Assembly (NCBI GenBank): GCA_020152595.1 | Contig: JAIGNY010003228.1 | Coordinates: forward strand, 132,001-196,000 | DNA from: Chiridota heheva | Taxonomy: Eukaryota; Echinodermata; Holothuroidea; Apodida; Chiridotidae | Length of the DNA: 64,000 nt | Reading direction: 5' to 3' | Shown here: positions 1-10,959 of the stretch, piece after piece | Position numbering within the stretch: the stretch's first letter is position 1 | How the letters are laid out: every line of letters starts with the position of its first letter | Position numbers and translations under genes: made by a program | Notes under the pieces: generated by a model | The model's input: only the letters and a program-made list of their open reading frames with translations | Told to the model about the DNA's origin: nothing | Database searches by the model: none

Positions 1-470
1 GTCTGGTGCAATTTGAATTTTGCTGCCAATATAAAACACAAAACATAAACATGAAAAAAATCATTATTTACACCCTTTGAAAACTAGGAATGTTTTGATG
101 CATTGATACTTGAGTGTTCATCTTCATTGGATGATATCACCATGATAGCTTTAGTCTGCCTTATCTCCTCAAGCCCACTCACTGTTCCTCTGTGAATTAT
201 TTTGTATACCTTCATTCTGTTCGTTCTTCAGCCACCTGTTAATTTCTCTTTTATTGTTCTTCATGTTACTTTTGATGTTTAGTTGGAGCACTACTTTACA
301 GCACTTTCCTGGTTTCAAACTTGGGGCCTGTCTAGTCATTGAGCTCTCAGTTTATAGCTCCATGGTCTAGTGCAGTTTGAATATGGGCGCCAATATGAAA
401 CCTAAAACCTAACCAACATGAAAGCTAAAACCATTGGATAATGTTCCTATTGATCTTTATGAGGCTGACA
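1..470. repeat. Degenerate direct repeat pair in non-coding DNA
   Basis: The first 60 bases and positions about 364-430 are diverged copies of one sequence: both read roughly 'ctggtgcaatttgaat...gccaatat.aaac..aaaacataa..catgaaa'. No open frame with coding character is seen. This is probably an old dispersed repeat, and the first copy is cut by the window edge. Confidence 0.5.
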
Positions 471-1369
471 ACAACAGACACTGTTTTATAAATTTTGATA
501 TTATCTGATATTTGATGGAAAAATGTTGTCTATAGGCCTAATTCCTTAATGCTGGAACCATTCCCCCCCTCCCCCCTCTACTGCTAGTGCATTTGTCAAG
601 TTCATTTGTTTGCTCTCCAAACCTTCCCCTCTTGCTTCTTCAGATGTTCAAGTGAAACATTTTTATATCGTCATGCACCAAGCACATAAAATCATCAAGT
701 CAAGTTTGTATCATGGACGTGGTGTTAATCAGAGATGTGAAATTAATTAGAGATGTGGGGAGAGATGTGGTGTTTACTAGAGATGATGGCTCTTCATGTC
801 ATTCATGCAACCTGTAATTGTTAGCTTTGGTTTGTGCTTGTTGCTGCCATCCATCTGATTGATTTATGCTCTGATGATAGCAAACTAGACTCATTGCATG
901 GGAGCTTGGCAGCATGTGCTGAAGGACTTTGATCATTTAAATGTACTATTTAATGAATTTCTCTGGAATCTTTAATGTATTGTGAAGCAGAAGTATCAAA
1001 CTGAAGAAAGTGGGTATCAAATACTTTAATCTTGACTGATAGAAATAAACTTCACTTTTCAATTTTTGTCATTTAAGAAATAATGTGCATAAATGCTTTT
1101 ATTTATTAGCACTATTTTTTATAAAGATTGATATCTTACATATACCTGTGATAAATGATAAAGGCATAGGACAAGGTTCTTCAGAAAGTTACACTAATAT
1201 ACATTGTTCACTAAGTTGTTTCTTTAAAGAAACACTCAGCTGAGTATCATTCTGGAGTCCTTATAATATCCAAATATTGTAAACTGAAAACTGACAACTT
1301 TGATATAAATGTTCAAATGAACTGTTGAAATTTCTTTATGAACAGTTACTTTTTGTTTTCAACGTCACC
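471..1369. other. Non-coding, no feature recognised
   Basis: AT-rich sequence with stops in all frames. It contains a short C-rich tract near 560 and a local duplication of 'agagatgtg' near 733-780. I see no exon with supported splice sites, no RNA gene and no transposon end. Confidence 0.5.
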
Positions 1370-2442
1370 TTTTTGGTTCTGATGCGATTAGGATCGGGAA
1401 CCTATGTGTTCATGATGGCATGTGTGTGTATGTGTGTGTGTATGTGTGTACTGTATGTGTGTGTGTATATGAGTGTACTGTATGTGTGTGATGCTGAGCT
1501 CGTAAACACAATATCTCAAGAACCGTAGAGTGGATTCATGTCATGTGATACACTACTGAGATAGTCCATGGCATGTAAATGTGCCCTATTGATTTTGGTG
1601 GTGATGTCATGCATATTAATGAGTAGGCGGGCTTAATGTAAAAATCTGGAAATGCTCATATTTTAACAACCGCATATATTTTGTTTCGTATTTGTACAGT
1701 TATGACATTAGCTAGTGTGTACATGTTCATGATATAAAATTTTGAAATTCATTAATGTGCATAGCGGGCAGGGCTATTAACATGATTTTGTTAAAAATTG
1801 CTTGTTAACACAAAATTTCAAGAATGATACATGGGATTCATGCCATATGTGGTACACAGATAGCCCATGGTCTGTAGATGTGCCCTATTGTTTTTGGTGG
1901 CGTTGTCATGTATGTTAGTGACTATAGGAGGGGCTTAAAGTTAAAATATTAAAATGCTGATATTTCTATAACCGCATGACTGATTTGTTTTAAATTTGGT
2001 ATCATTGTGTTGTTAGCTAGTGTGTATAATATATGTTCATGGCACAAAAGTGCCAAGTTTCATTAATATGCACAGTGGGTGGGGTTATACGTGGTTAATG
2101 GTACATAGATTGCCCATGGACTACAGATGCGCCTAATTGTTTTTGGCGGCAGGGTCATGCATATTAATTAAGGCAAAAATTCAAATCTTGAAATGCTCAT
2201 ATTTTAATAACCCGCATATCGGTTTTTCATATTTGAAATAATAATTTTATTAGCAAGTGTTCATGTTGATAGGATAAAAATGGTTGAATTAAATAATTGT
2301 GATATTCCATTCTTGTGAGTGCTGTGAGTTATTTGGTTGTCATTGTTATTTTGAGCCCAGTGTGCAGTAACACTACATTTATTATTCAATACTTCAAACT
2401 TAAATTCTATATTGCGCGTCGGAACCTCAAAACCTTTGGTTA
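1370..2442 (+). mobile_element. DINE/Helitron-like non-autonomous element, copy 1
   Basis: The element opens with ttttggttctgatg, followed by a (TG)n/(TATG)n tract at about 1418-1490. It closes with gcgtcggaacctcaaaaccttt, which is the inverted counterpart (GGTTCCGATG/CATCGGAACC in better copies). Between them are diverged units, each with 'aacacaatatctcaag', 'tgtcatgcatattaat', a GC-box-like 'ggcggggct' and 'catattttaacaaccgcatat'. Five other copies occur in this window. A 5' subterminal repeat, a microsatellite, core tandem units and an inverted repeat just before a 3' hairpin match the known architecture of DINE-1/HINE elements. The class assignment is inference. No protein is encoded. Confidence 0.65.
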
Positions 2443-2685
2443 ATAATGAGACCTCAGTCGTTTGTATTAGGACACTCTCACTGTTTAATCTACTTCTTCT
2501 GCCTTTTCTAGACAAATGTGAATGAAATTTTAATGTACAGCATATATCATGTTTGCTTAATAATGAAATCGAGAGACTGGTTTAAGTGATCCATTATGAC
2601 GTAATGCTTTGATAGGAGTAATTGGTGTTGCTAATGCAAGCAGGGGTCTGTCATAGAACCAGATAGTTCAGAGTGATACAGTAGG

Positions 2686-3378
2686 TGACTTCTATTCTGT
2701 TGTTACTCAAGATCACACTGTATCCGTACCTATTGCTCATGGAATTGGCCTGTATGATTCGATGTCACTTCTTTTCTGTTGTTACTCAAGATCACACTGT
2801 ATCCGTACCTATTGCTCATGGAATTGGCCTGTATGATTCGATGTCACTTCTTTTCTGTTGTTACTCAAGATCACACTGTATCCGTACCTATTGCTCGCGG
2901 AATTGGCCTGTATGATTCGGATGTCACTTCTTTTCTGTTGTTACTCAAGATCACACTGTATCCGTACCTATTGCTCATGGAATTGGCCTGTATGATTCGA
3001 TGTCACTTCTTTCTGTTGTTACTCAAGATCACACTGTATCCGTACCTATTGCTCATGGAATTGGCCTGTATGATTCGATGTCACTTCTTTTCTGTTGTTA
3101 CTCAAGATCACACTGTATCCGTACCTATTGCTCATGGAATTGGCCTGTATGATTCGATGTCACTTCTTTTCTGTTGTTACTCAAGATCACACTGTATCCG
3201 TACCTATTGCTCATGGAATTGGCCTGTATGATTCGATGTCACTTCTTTTCTGTTGTTACTCAAGATCACACTGTATTGGCCTGTATGATTCGATGTCACT
3301 TCTTTTCTGTTGTTACTCAAGATCACACTGTATCCGTACCTATTGCTCATGGAATTGGCCTGTATGATTCGATGTAAA
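2686..3378. repeat. Minisatellite, 79-bp unit, about 9 copies
   Basis: The unit runs 'gatgtcacttcttttctgtt'...'gttactcaagatcacactgt'...'attgctcatggaattggcct' and recurs every 79 bases with very few differences. One unit is shortened to about 57 bp near 3240-3300, and a single-base gain or loss appears in others. Short open frames across the array are a by-product of the repeat. The high identity points to recent expansion. Confidence 0.95.
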
Positions 3379-4370
3379 AGTCTGCTTGTGGCAAAATGTA
3401 GATGGTTTATAGTTTACATATGTACATACATTATACATTCACACAAACTTTCTCAAGATAAATGTGAGACTCAAAAAGCTAGAAATCTGCCCATGAAATT
3501 GATTCACATCAATAAAATAGTGATCTCTAGTTCTATCTTTGTAATAAAACTGAATTCAATATTGCTCTTTAAAAAAATAAAGGATCAATTACTAGTGGCA
3601 AGGGGTCTATTGGATCTAGGCCCTACAAAATGGTGGCATAACCCCCATCAAATGAATAAAGAGTTAGACGTGGAAGCTAGCGCATATAGAAGAATAGGTG
3701 AATATTCGGGCTGGATTTTCTAGGGTGCCTTAAGCCACCCCCAAAAAGAGTCAAATCTAGACGTGCCCCTGACATTTAGACCTTTTGCAGGCTGTCTTTG
3801 CACACAACAGGTATTCAGATATTTTTCTGTTGGTTTGAAGATTTGAATAAAATACTTTGGGACATTTCCAGGAAATATAAAAAAAAAAGTCAGATTCTGT
3901 AAATAAAATTACTTATGAACGGTCAGAGGTTAAAACCTAAGAAGGGTGAGATCAGAATGAATTAACAATGGGAGGAAAAGGATTTTATACTTCATTTAAC
4001 ATTAAAACAACCTCAAGCAATTTTTTTACAGATAGGATCAAACTATTTTTAAAGGAGAGTACTCTGGTCCATAGTAGTTTTTTCACAGGATATTTTAATC
4101 TGTTGGTTTGCCCTAGATCTTAAGGTTTTGTTATCCTTCTATTCATATTGGAAAGAAAATGCGGAAAGTTTGCACATACTGTATTGACTTTATTGATTGG
4201 TTTATACCAGGGAGCTGTTATTTCTGTAGCTGTTTATACTGGAAGTTTTTATTTTGTGATGGATGACCTTCAAATTTGACTTCCTGATAGATAATAATTT
4301 TCTTCAAATGAATCCTGTCACAATCTTCGAAATGGCTTTTTTATGTCAAGGTGAGATGTATGAAGCTTAA
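3379..4370. other. Non-coding, no feature recognised
   Basis: AT-rich unique sequence. A 137-codon frame that begins inside the minisatellite runs to 3723, but its unique part shows no recognisable domain and no coding bias. Confidence 0.5.
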
Positions 4371-5003
4371 GAGTGTGTTCTTTCACTTATAATCAGACCG
4401 ACTGCATGCGGTCAGATTCCCCAATTTTTTGCTGTGATATCTGTTTACAGTCATTTGATCTTCATCCTAGTCAAGAGTAGGCTGCATGCAATCAGATCCC
4501 CCAATTTTTTGCTGTGATAACGCTCACTGGATCTGGATCTGATTACAGTCATTTGATCTTCATCCTAGTCAAGACTCTAGTAGGCTGCATGGGATCTGAC
4601 CCCCAATTTTTGCTGTGATAATGCTCACTGGATCTGATTGCAGTCATTTGATCTTCATCCTATTCAAGAGTAGGATCACGATCTGGAGCAGGCGATTAGA
4701 TACCTCAATGAGATTTTAAAAAAAAAAAAAAAAAAATTGATCAGTGTCCTGCAATTAAGTTAGTTATGCAATATTGTGTTATAACTAGTTGGTTTTGCGA
4801 AAACATTTAGCCTGCTCAGTTACATTTTGCAGATTTCAATGACTCACCTTCCGATTCACTCATGCCCCACAATCAGATTGCCTGCAGTGGGTCTGATCCG
4901 GAGCTAGCACTGAAGTGAGAGCACATGACAATGTTTTTTCTATTATCATTGCTTCATTGTCCTGGATCATGATCCGGAGATCATTGAGAATGCAGCCTTA
5001 GGC
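4371..5003. mobile_element. Terminal-inverted-repeat element, copy 1, with internal tandem expansion
   Basis: Positions 4681-5003 are the reverse-complement relative of 46350-46705. Both carry a central poly-A/T tract, 'tcaatgactcacctt' and 'actcatgccccacaatcagat..cctgcagtgggtc', and end in inverted repeats of the form GGCTGYRTYCTCAAT. The left end is probably near 4371 ('aagagtgtgttctttcac'). No open frame is present, so it looks like a MITE. The boundaries are approximate and no target duplication was identified. Confidence 0.6.
4398..4680. repeat. Tandem repeat of about 115 bp, 2.5 copies, inside a MITE
   Basis: Three diverged units contain 'ggctgcatg..atcagatccc', 'ccaattttttgctgtgata' and 'cagtcatttgatcttcatcc', spaced about 115-120 bp. 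The block lies next to the left end of the element at 4371-5003 and appears to be an expansion of its subterminal DNA, since the other copy (46350-46705) lacks it. Confidence 0.75.
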
Positions 5004-5762
5004 ACGCAAGTAGATTGTGCTGCATTCGTTATTAATGACAATCTTCTTCTTGAACGAATGCATTTCATGCATTCATTTGTACATTACCAAGTTATAATTG
5101 TCCAGTAAAGTGTTTTTGCCTTTTTGGACACAATGCAATTTAACTTTAGAATTTAATTTGGAGAAGTACCAAAATGTACATGTCAAAAATAAGCAATATG
5201 AAGTGAAACATTATTACTTTTAGAGCTTCTATTGTTTACTGTAATTGCAAAGTGGATTTCAGAATCTGTAAAAAGTTTCCCAGTATTTTGCCTTGTTTTG
5301 ATGCTAGGTTATGTAAAGTATATAGACATTACTGCAAACTACTGTATATGAAAAAGGCATTTAGGTATTTGTATAATGCAGTCTGAGATTTAGGGAATGG
5401 CATGTTTAAATTATAGTGGGTTGGAGTAAAACAGGACATTTTTTCAATTTGTTTTAGTGGCTTGGAGTGAAAATTGAAAGACTTTTTAATTTGGAAACTT
5501 ATGATTAATTAAAAGCAAACAAAGAAATTTACATTGACTCTCCTGTACACTATTCTAAACGAGTGTTACTGAACATCAAGTCTTAAATAATGTTTGATTG
5601 ATGCGGGTGAATTTACGAGCAAGACAATAATCACATTAAGGTGCATGATTTTGCGATTCCCACACTTATTATCAAATTCCCCTTCAAAAATAATTGAGGG
5701 GATCTGCATTTTTACCAACAAAATTGACCCTTTTTGTTGTGTGTGTGTGTGGTATTTTTGGC
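5004..5762. other. Non-coding, no feature recognised
   Basis: AT-rich sequence without supported exons, RNA genes or element ends. A short TG tract at 5740-5752 lies immediately before the next DINE-like copy. Confidence 0.5.
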
Positions 5763-6600
5763 CTTTTTGGTTCCGATGCCATAGCATAATTCCTATGTAG
5801 TCATGCTGGCGTGTATGTATGTATGTGTGTGTGTGTATGCATGGCCATGTGTATGCATGGCCATGTTGTATGTACATGTATGTATGTATTATGTACAGTA
5901 CGTATGTGACAAGCTTGTAAACATGATATCTCAAGAACCGTGAGGTGAATTTATATCATACAGTACTTGGTATAAGCAGGGATATGTGTGTTGTAGTCTG
6001 TAGATGATCCTATTATTTTTGGTGCTGATGTCATGAACATTAATTAGTAGGCAGGCTAAATGAAAATTCTGTTAATAATTGTAAATACGATATTTCAAGA
6101 ACAGTATGGTGGATTAATGTTATACATGGTATTTGATGTGCTGTTGTTTGTAGATGAACCCCATTGATTTTGGTGCTGATGTCATGAATATTAATTAGTA
6201 GGCGGGACTAAATGTAAAGTTCTGTTAACAAGTTGTAAACATGATATCTCAAGAACAGTGAGGTGTATTTATGTCATACTTGTTATATGGATGTGTTGTG
6301 GTCTGTAGATCATCCTATTAGTTTTGGTGATGATGTCATGGTTATTAATTAGTGGCGGGGCGTAATTTGAAATTATGTTATAAGCTTGTAAACACGATGT
6401 TTCAAGATCATAATGTGGATTTATGCCATACTTGGTGTATGGGTGTGTTGTGGTCTGCAGCTAATCGCTATTGTTTTTGGTGCTGATATCATAAATATCA
6501 ATGATAAGGCGGGACTAACTGAAATTCTGTTTATGCTCATATTTTTACAAACCGTGTCAGATTTAAATCAAGCTTGGTATGATGCTGTTGATAAAAGCAA
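5763..6600 (+). mobile_element. DINE/Helitron-like element, copy 2, 3'-truncated
   Basis: It starts with ctttttggttccgatgcc and a (GTAT)n/(TG)n tract. Four core units follow, marked by 'ttgtaaacatgatatctcaag' or variants at about 5911, 6075, 6230 and 6385, so the core period is about 155 bp. Each unit has 'gatgtcatgaatattaatta' and 'ggcggg'. In other copies two diverged 155-bp halves form a unit of about 300 bp. The 3' inverted repeat and hairpin are missing. The 75-codon frame at 6413-6640 lies inside the repeat and is not considered a gene. Confidence 0.65.
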
Positions 6601-7689
6601 GGATGATACAGAATCCTATAGAGTTGAGTTGTTGACTTAATCATTATTCATGTCAGGCAGAGCCAAATACAATTTTTCATTGGTTGTGATTGTGGCTTAT
6701 ATATAGCTTGAGGCAAAAACCTGAAAACTTTAAAGGACTGGTGACATAAAGAAGCCAGCTTGCTTTAAACTAATGATTGACACTCACTGAGTATTTATTA
6801 ACGCCTTTTTCTCTAAAATAATTACTGGAAAAGTGTGAAAATCTCTTTATTTTGAAGTTCTGAATAACCACTTTCTCAACTGTGGCATCCGCAAATTTCT
6901 TTGAATATGTGATGTTCCAAGTTGTAGACCCCCTGCAGAACTGCCTGTGTAAACGCGTACAAAGTAATTACAGACCTAAAATGTCAGCAAAACGTTTGGA
7001 AATTTCATCCTCGAATAGATAAGATTCCTTTTGAGAACTTAACAGAGATATTATAGACCCCCATACCTGAAGATGCAATCCAACCCTAAATGTTTGAGAT
7101 ATTACTGGGGGAAGTTAGCCACTCTGAGCCTGCTGAATGCAAAGTTCCAGGCCTATACGTTTATGTATCAAATCAAACCCTTCGCGAACACCTCCACAAC
7201 ACAGTAGATTTAAGTTAATTTACGAATACATTTTGGAAATGCCTCTTAGTCTCATGCAGTACATGTATTGATTCATACAATTCTTTTCTTTTCGTCTCAG
7301 CTATACCATCTTGCTATCTACCTGTATTTCCTAGAAATCACCAAAAGAAAGCTAAAAGACATCTGGTCTCGAGATAGTAGTAACCCATGAATACACACAT
7401 ACACGCATTGTATGTGTTGTGCCTACGTACGGCCAGTCAGAGATAAATGATATCTCTGTCCAACTTGACACGTCACAAAATTTTAATAACAGAAATTAGA
7501 ATAGGAAGTTTAGTCGTTTAAATGAGCGGCAAAAAAGGGTTTTTAGCTCGAATAGTTGAGCTATTCAACTACTACAGTTGTGTGTTAGAGTTTTGGTTAA
7601 AGTTTTAGTTAAAGTTTTAGTTAAAGTTTTTGGTTAAAGTTTTCATAACTTCACTTATGTATGGTGTACATGATTTCAATTACCACTGA
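6601..7689. other. Non-coding, with a short repeat at 7575-7645
   Basis: Unique AT-rich sequence. At about 7575-7645 a short tandem motif (agttaaagttttagttaaag type, roughly 13-19 bp) is repeated four times. No exon or RNA gene is supported. Confidence 0.5.
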
Positions 7690-7940
7690 GCCAAAATGCT
7701 GTGCATAAATGCACCTTTTTGCAGCATAGTCATCTTCAGTAGAACAGGAGATGAGTATAAACTGTGCTTTATTCATCATGCAAATAAGTATTATCTTTTA
7801 TCCATAAAATTAAATTTAAAAAAATGGTACTTAAATATATTAGCAGTAGTGGTATTAAACTTATTTTCAGAAATGTTATATATAGAAAACTTTTATGAAC
7901 TGATATAACTGATGGATTATACATTGCAATAAAGATGATT

Positions 7941-8000
7941 CTGACCAGGAATCAAACCTACTTCCTTTAATCTGACTCAGTACTGAGCCACCACACTTTA
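7941..8000 (-). repeat. tRNA-like (SINE) remnant
   Basis: On the minus strand an A-box-like 'tggctcagtactg' precedes a B-box-like 'ggtttgattcc' by about 19 bases, which is too short for a working tRNA. The A box resembles that of the SINE at 39235-39566. This is best read as a degenerate tRNA-derived SINE head. No acceptor stem pairs convincingly. Confidence 0.4.
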
Positions 8001-8092
8001 CATATCTTTGGCATGCACATTTTGCATAGTCATCTTCAGTAGACCAATGGGTGTACTGTAATGCATAAAAATGGTAAGATGAGTATCAGAAC

Positions 8093-8229
8093 CACTGGTG
8101 TAACTAAAGGGGACAGGAGGGGCAGCTGCCCACCCTTATTGGGCCTGGCCTGGGCCATATAAAGGGGACCATAAGATAAATATACCATTGTACCTGTATA
8201 CCATAGGGCCAGCCCTAGCTATGGCACTG
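8093..8229. mobile_element. hAT-type MITE, 137 bp
   Basis: The ends cactggtgtaacta and tagctatggcactg form imperfect terminal inverted repeats. The flanks atcagaac (8085-8092) and aacagaac (8230-8237) match at 7 of 8 positions, consistent with the 8-bp target duplication of hAT elements. The adjacent duplicated segment (7690-7890) lacks the insert. There is no coding capacity. Confidence 0.75.
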
Positions 8230-8350
8230 AACAGAACATTATCGATCATGTAAATTTTATGGTTTATCCATTAAAATTGATCCATTGATTTATTCATTGA
8301 AACTATATAGTGTTTCTCAGTTGTGACTTATTTTCAGAAATTTCTACACC

Positions 8351-9269
8351 ATATATTTTGTACTAACTGTTACAGGTGAACCAAGTGCCATAACAGTTAC
8401 TTGAATGCAATGAAGTAGAACAGGGTATACAATGAAGATATGTATTTCATATGATTGGAATTATGCTCATGTAGGTTAAATTATACCCACAGATACATTT
8501 GAAAGGTTAATGTTCCAAATTATTTTCAACTTGAATATCTTTGCACTGCAATCTTCAAAAGGTCAGATGTTGTAACACTAAAGAAACAGAAAACTGTCAC
8601 CAAGTCTTTGACTTCTAGTTAATAAGAGATAAATGAGAAGTTCTGATAATACTGTACCTGCCTGAAGTTACTTTCAATTGTTGTATACTTAAAAGAGGAT
8701 TAATTCAGTTTGGTGATTCAGGTTGGTCAAGCAAGTCATCTTATATAGAATTTGAAGACAACAAATTGGCAAAACTACTTTAAACTTTTCTTCAGGTTTT
8801 AATTTATAATAACCTAATACAAGGTTTTCCTTTATTACTTTTCCTGGCATGTCCAATGTTTTTAAAACTATATATAGTAGAATACATACAAACTTGAGGA
8901 ATGTGAGGATGTGACATCACACCATAATAGTGTAGTCTGATTTTAGTTTATTCTGCACAAATGAAACTGAACTTAAAGGGTAAACCTTTATCATTTGTTG
9001 GATGTGTCAAGGAACCATTATTGGTATGTACAGTACAGTACATGCAGAACTGGAAACAATTTAAGGTTCTGTGGGTTATAACCACGGGAAAATCAGGAAT
9101 CTGTGGGAAGAAAAAAAATCATCAATTTGTCTCTTTTCTTAGATTTCTTGAGTAAACAACAGTAAAAGTGGTAAATATATGTTTAAAAATGTCCCCATGT
9201 AATTGTGCGATGAACAGTACATTAATTGCAAAAGCCAGAGCTGTCAATATTATTTAAAAATTAAGCACT
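8351..9269. other. Non-coding; old dispersed repeat near 8880-8985
   Basis: The segment around 8890-8985 ('gaggatgtgacatcac') resembles in reverse complement the segment near 20930-21040, so both are probably remnants of one dispersed repeat. Otherwise I see nothing here. Confidence 0.4.
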
Positions 9270-10436
9270 ATTTACTGTGTAATGTTCTTAGAACTATTTA
9301 CAACACTGATTCTTCCACATCTTTTATATTGTTCCACCATTTGGTCAGGGGGCTATTCTTCTGATCTGACTATTACTATTAAACAGTCTTACAAAAGCGG
9401 GCTAATCGACATAATGTAAACGCACCTCATCGTGTTAACACCAGCAATTTATTTTCTTCACTAAAGCTTAAAGTTGTCTGATTTAATTTATTTAAATCTT
9501 GCTACTTTTGCTATGAAAGTAACACAAGGGCTCGTACCATCTTCATTCAATAGCTTCTGTAAACATAATTACCAGGTGGATAAATATAGAACTAGACAAA
9601 ACACAAGCATTCATTGTTATCCTGCAAAACTTACGTCGTCACCCTGTTAAATGTTCGTAATCGTTCAATTCTCGTATATAATTTCCTGTTGGAGATCTTA
9701 AATCTACAAAATTTGTCACACTAATCTGTTAACTAAGATCCTTTTAAACAAATATTAATGCACGGATGGTGGATGGGAGTGGGGTGGGATGGCTGGGTGG
9801 CTAGGGTAGGGTGGGATGGCTAGGGTGGGGGGTGGGATGGCTAGGGTGGGATGGGGTCAGGGCTTGGTTTTTTCTATTTTATATATCATTGTGTCCCCTT
9901 TTCTTTTAACTTATCCATTATTCAGAGATGGGAGTGGGGTGGTGGGATGGCTTAGGTGGGGTGGGATGGGGTGGATGGCTAGGGTGGGGTGGGATGGTTA
10001 GGATGGGATGGCTCGGGTGGGGTGGGATGCTTAGGATGGGGTCAGGGTTTGTTTTTTTCTATTTTAAATATTATTGTGTCCCCTTTCTTTTAACTTATCT
10101 TTAATCCAGAGATGGGGGTGGGGTGGTATGGCTCAGGTGGGGTGGGATCAGGTTAGGATAGGGGTCAGTGTTTAGGTTCCTTTTTTTCTTTTCTCTCTGT
10201 ATTTTCTTTTCTCTCTATTGTTGTATAGAGACTTGCATGTATATACAGTAGTTATTGTAAATTAAGTATTATTATCTAGATATTAAGAGGGAGTGCTCTA
10301 TTCTTTGGGCCATTAAGGTTTTTACAGCACTTCCTTTCACAACTTTCTTATTGTCATTATATATATTTTCCTATTGTTATAATGTTATTAGGAATTGTGA
10401 ATGTTGTGATGAAACAAATAAATGAAATGTAATAAA
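9270..10436 (+). pseudogene. Decayed LINE 3' end (reverse transcriptase C-terminus and 3' UTR)
   Basis: Conceptual translation of about 9285-9740, with frameshifts and stops, gives the C-terminal pattern of CR1/L2-type non-LTR reverse transcriptases: LILPHLLYCSTIWSGGYSSD, then a segment like LIYLNLATFAMKVTQGLVPS, then a YRTRQN..I..YP motif. The sequence ends at about 10436 in 'aaacaaataaatgaaatgtaa', typical of a LINE 3' terminus. A G-rich tandem array sits inside the presumed 3' region. At least one frameshift lies before LILPHLL, and in-frame stops follow, so it is dead. The family is inferred from the protein pattern, not a search. Confidence 0.7.
9760..10165. repeat. G-rich degenerate tandem repeat (ggtgggatggctagg)
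   Basis: Short units of the type 'gtggggtgggatggctaggg' alternate with two copies of a segment containing 'tctattttatatatcattgt' and 'gtccccttttcttttaactt'. The array lies within the LINE remnant. It is strongly strand-asymmetric in G. The 61-codon open frame here is an artefact. Confidence 0.85.
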
Positions 10437-10526
10437 ATATGTATTCACTACATTAAAATGATTTCTGTTGCGATTTTTCGAAGATTTACAAATATGCTGT
10501 TTCTTCCAAAATGTTTTCCCTGCAAA

Positions 10527-10697
10527 CAGTGACATAACTAATGGGGGTAGGGGCAGTAATCCTGAGCCCTAGAGCCAGGGGGCAGTATCCCAGGGCTCTA
10601 GGGAGCTTGTAAAATATATATCATTATACCTATATACCACAGGGGCCCACAGGACCCCACTCACCGCCCATCCTGTAGGGCTCTAGCTACACCACTG
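10527..10697. mobile_element. hAT-type MITE, 171 bp
   Basis: The left end is cagtgacataacta; the right end reads, in reverse complement, cagtggtgtagcta. The flanks cctgcaaa (10519-10526) and ccttcaaa (10698-10705) agree at 7 of 8 bases, fitting an 8-bp hAT target duplication. The element is related at its ends to those at 8093 and 59690. It is non-coding. Confidence 0.8.
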
Positions 10698-10959
10698 CCT
10701 TCAAACCTCACTCCTGTAATTTTGTGGGTAAGTAAAATCTTTCATTTGTAAACCATGAAAAGCTGGATCCCTGTAGGAAATGTAAGCAGTTCTTGTGAAA
10801 CAAAAGTGGTAAGAGTGATTAAATGTGAAATGAGAACATGAGTTTATCACATATGTTTTTGTTTGTTTATTGGGAGGGAAGTAGGTTAACAGACTTGCAG
10901 ATGCTGCCAGAAGTCATTGCTGTGCCTGAGGAATTTCTTCCAATATTCAGTATTTTTTC

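Larger units (their letters stand above)
7690..8350. repeat. Direct duplication (7690-7890 and 8010-8350)
   Basis: Both halves share 'gcatagtcatcttcagtaga', 'gatgagtat', 'atcatgcaaat' or 'atcatgtaaat', 'tttatccat.aaaatt' and 'ttattttcagaaat'. The second half is longer only because a 137-bp MITE (8093-8229) interrupts it. The first half therefore acts as an empty-site reference for that insertion. Confidence 0.7.

Noticed and set aside
2779..3231. 150-codon frame in the 79-bp minisatellite
   Set aside because: The period is not a multiple of three, and the frame cycles through the repeat; no start context or domain.
6413..6640. 75-codon frame
   Set aside because: Lies within the core repeats of a DINE-like element; equivalent frames are broken in other copies.
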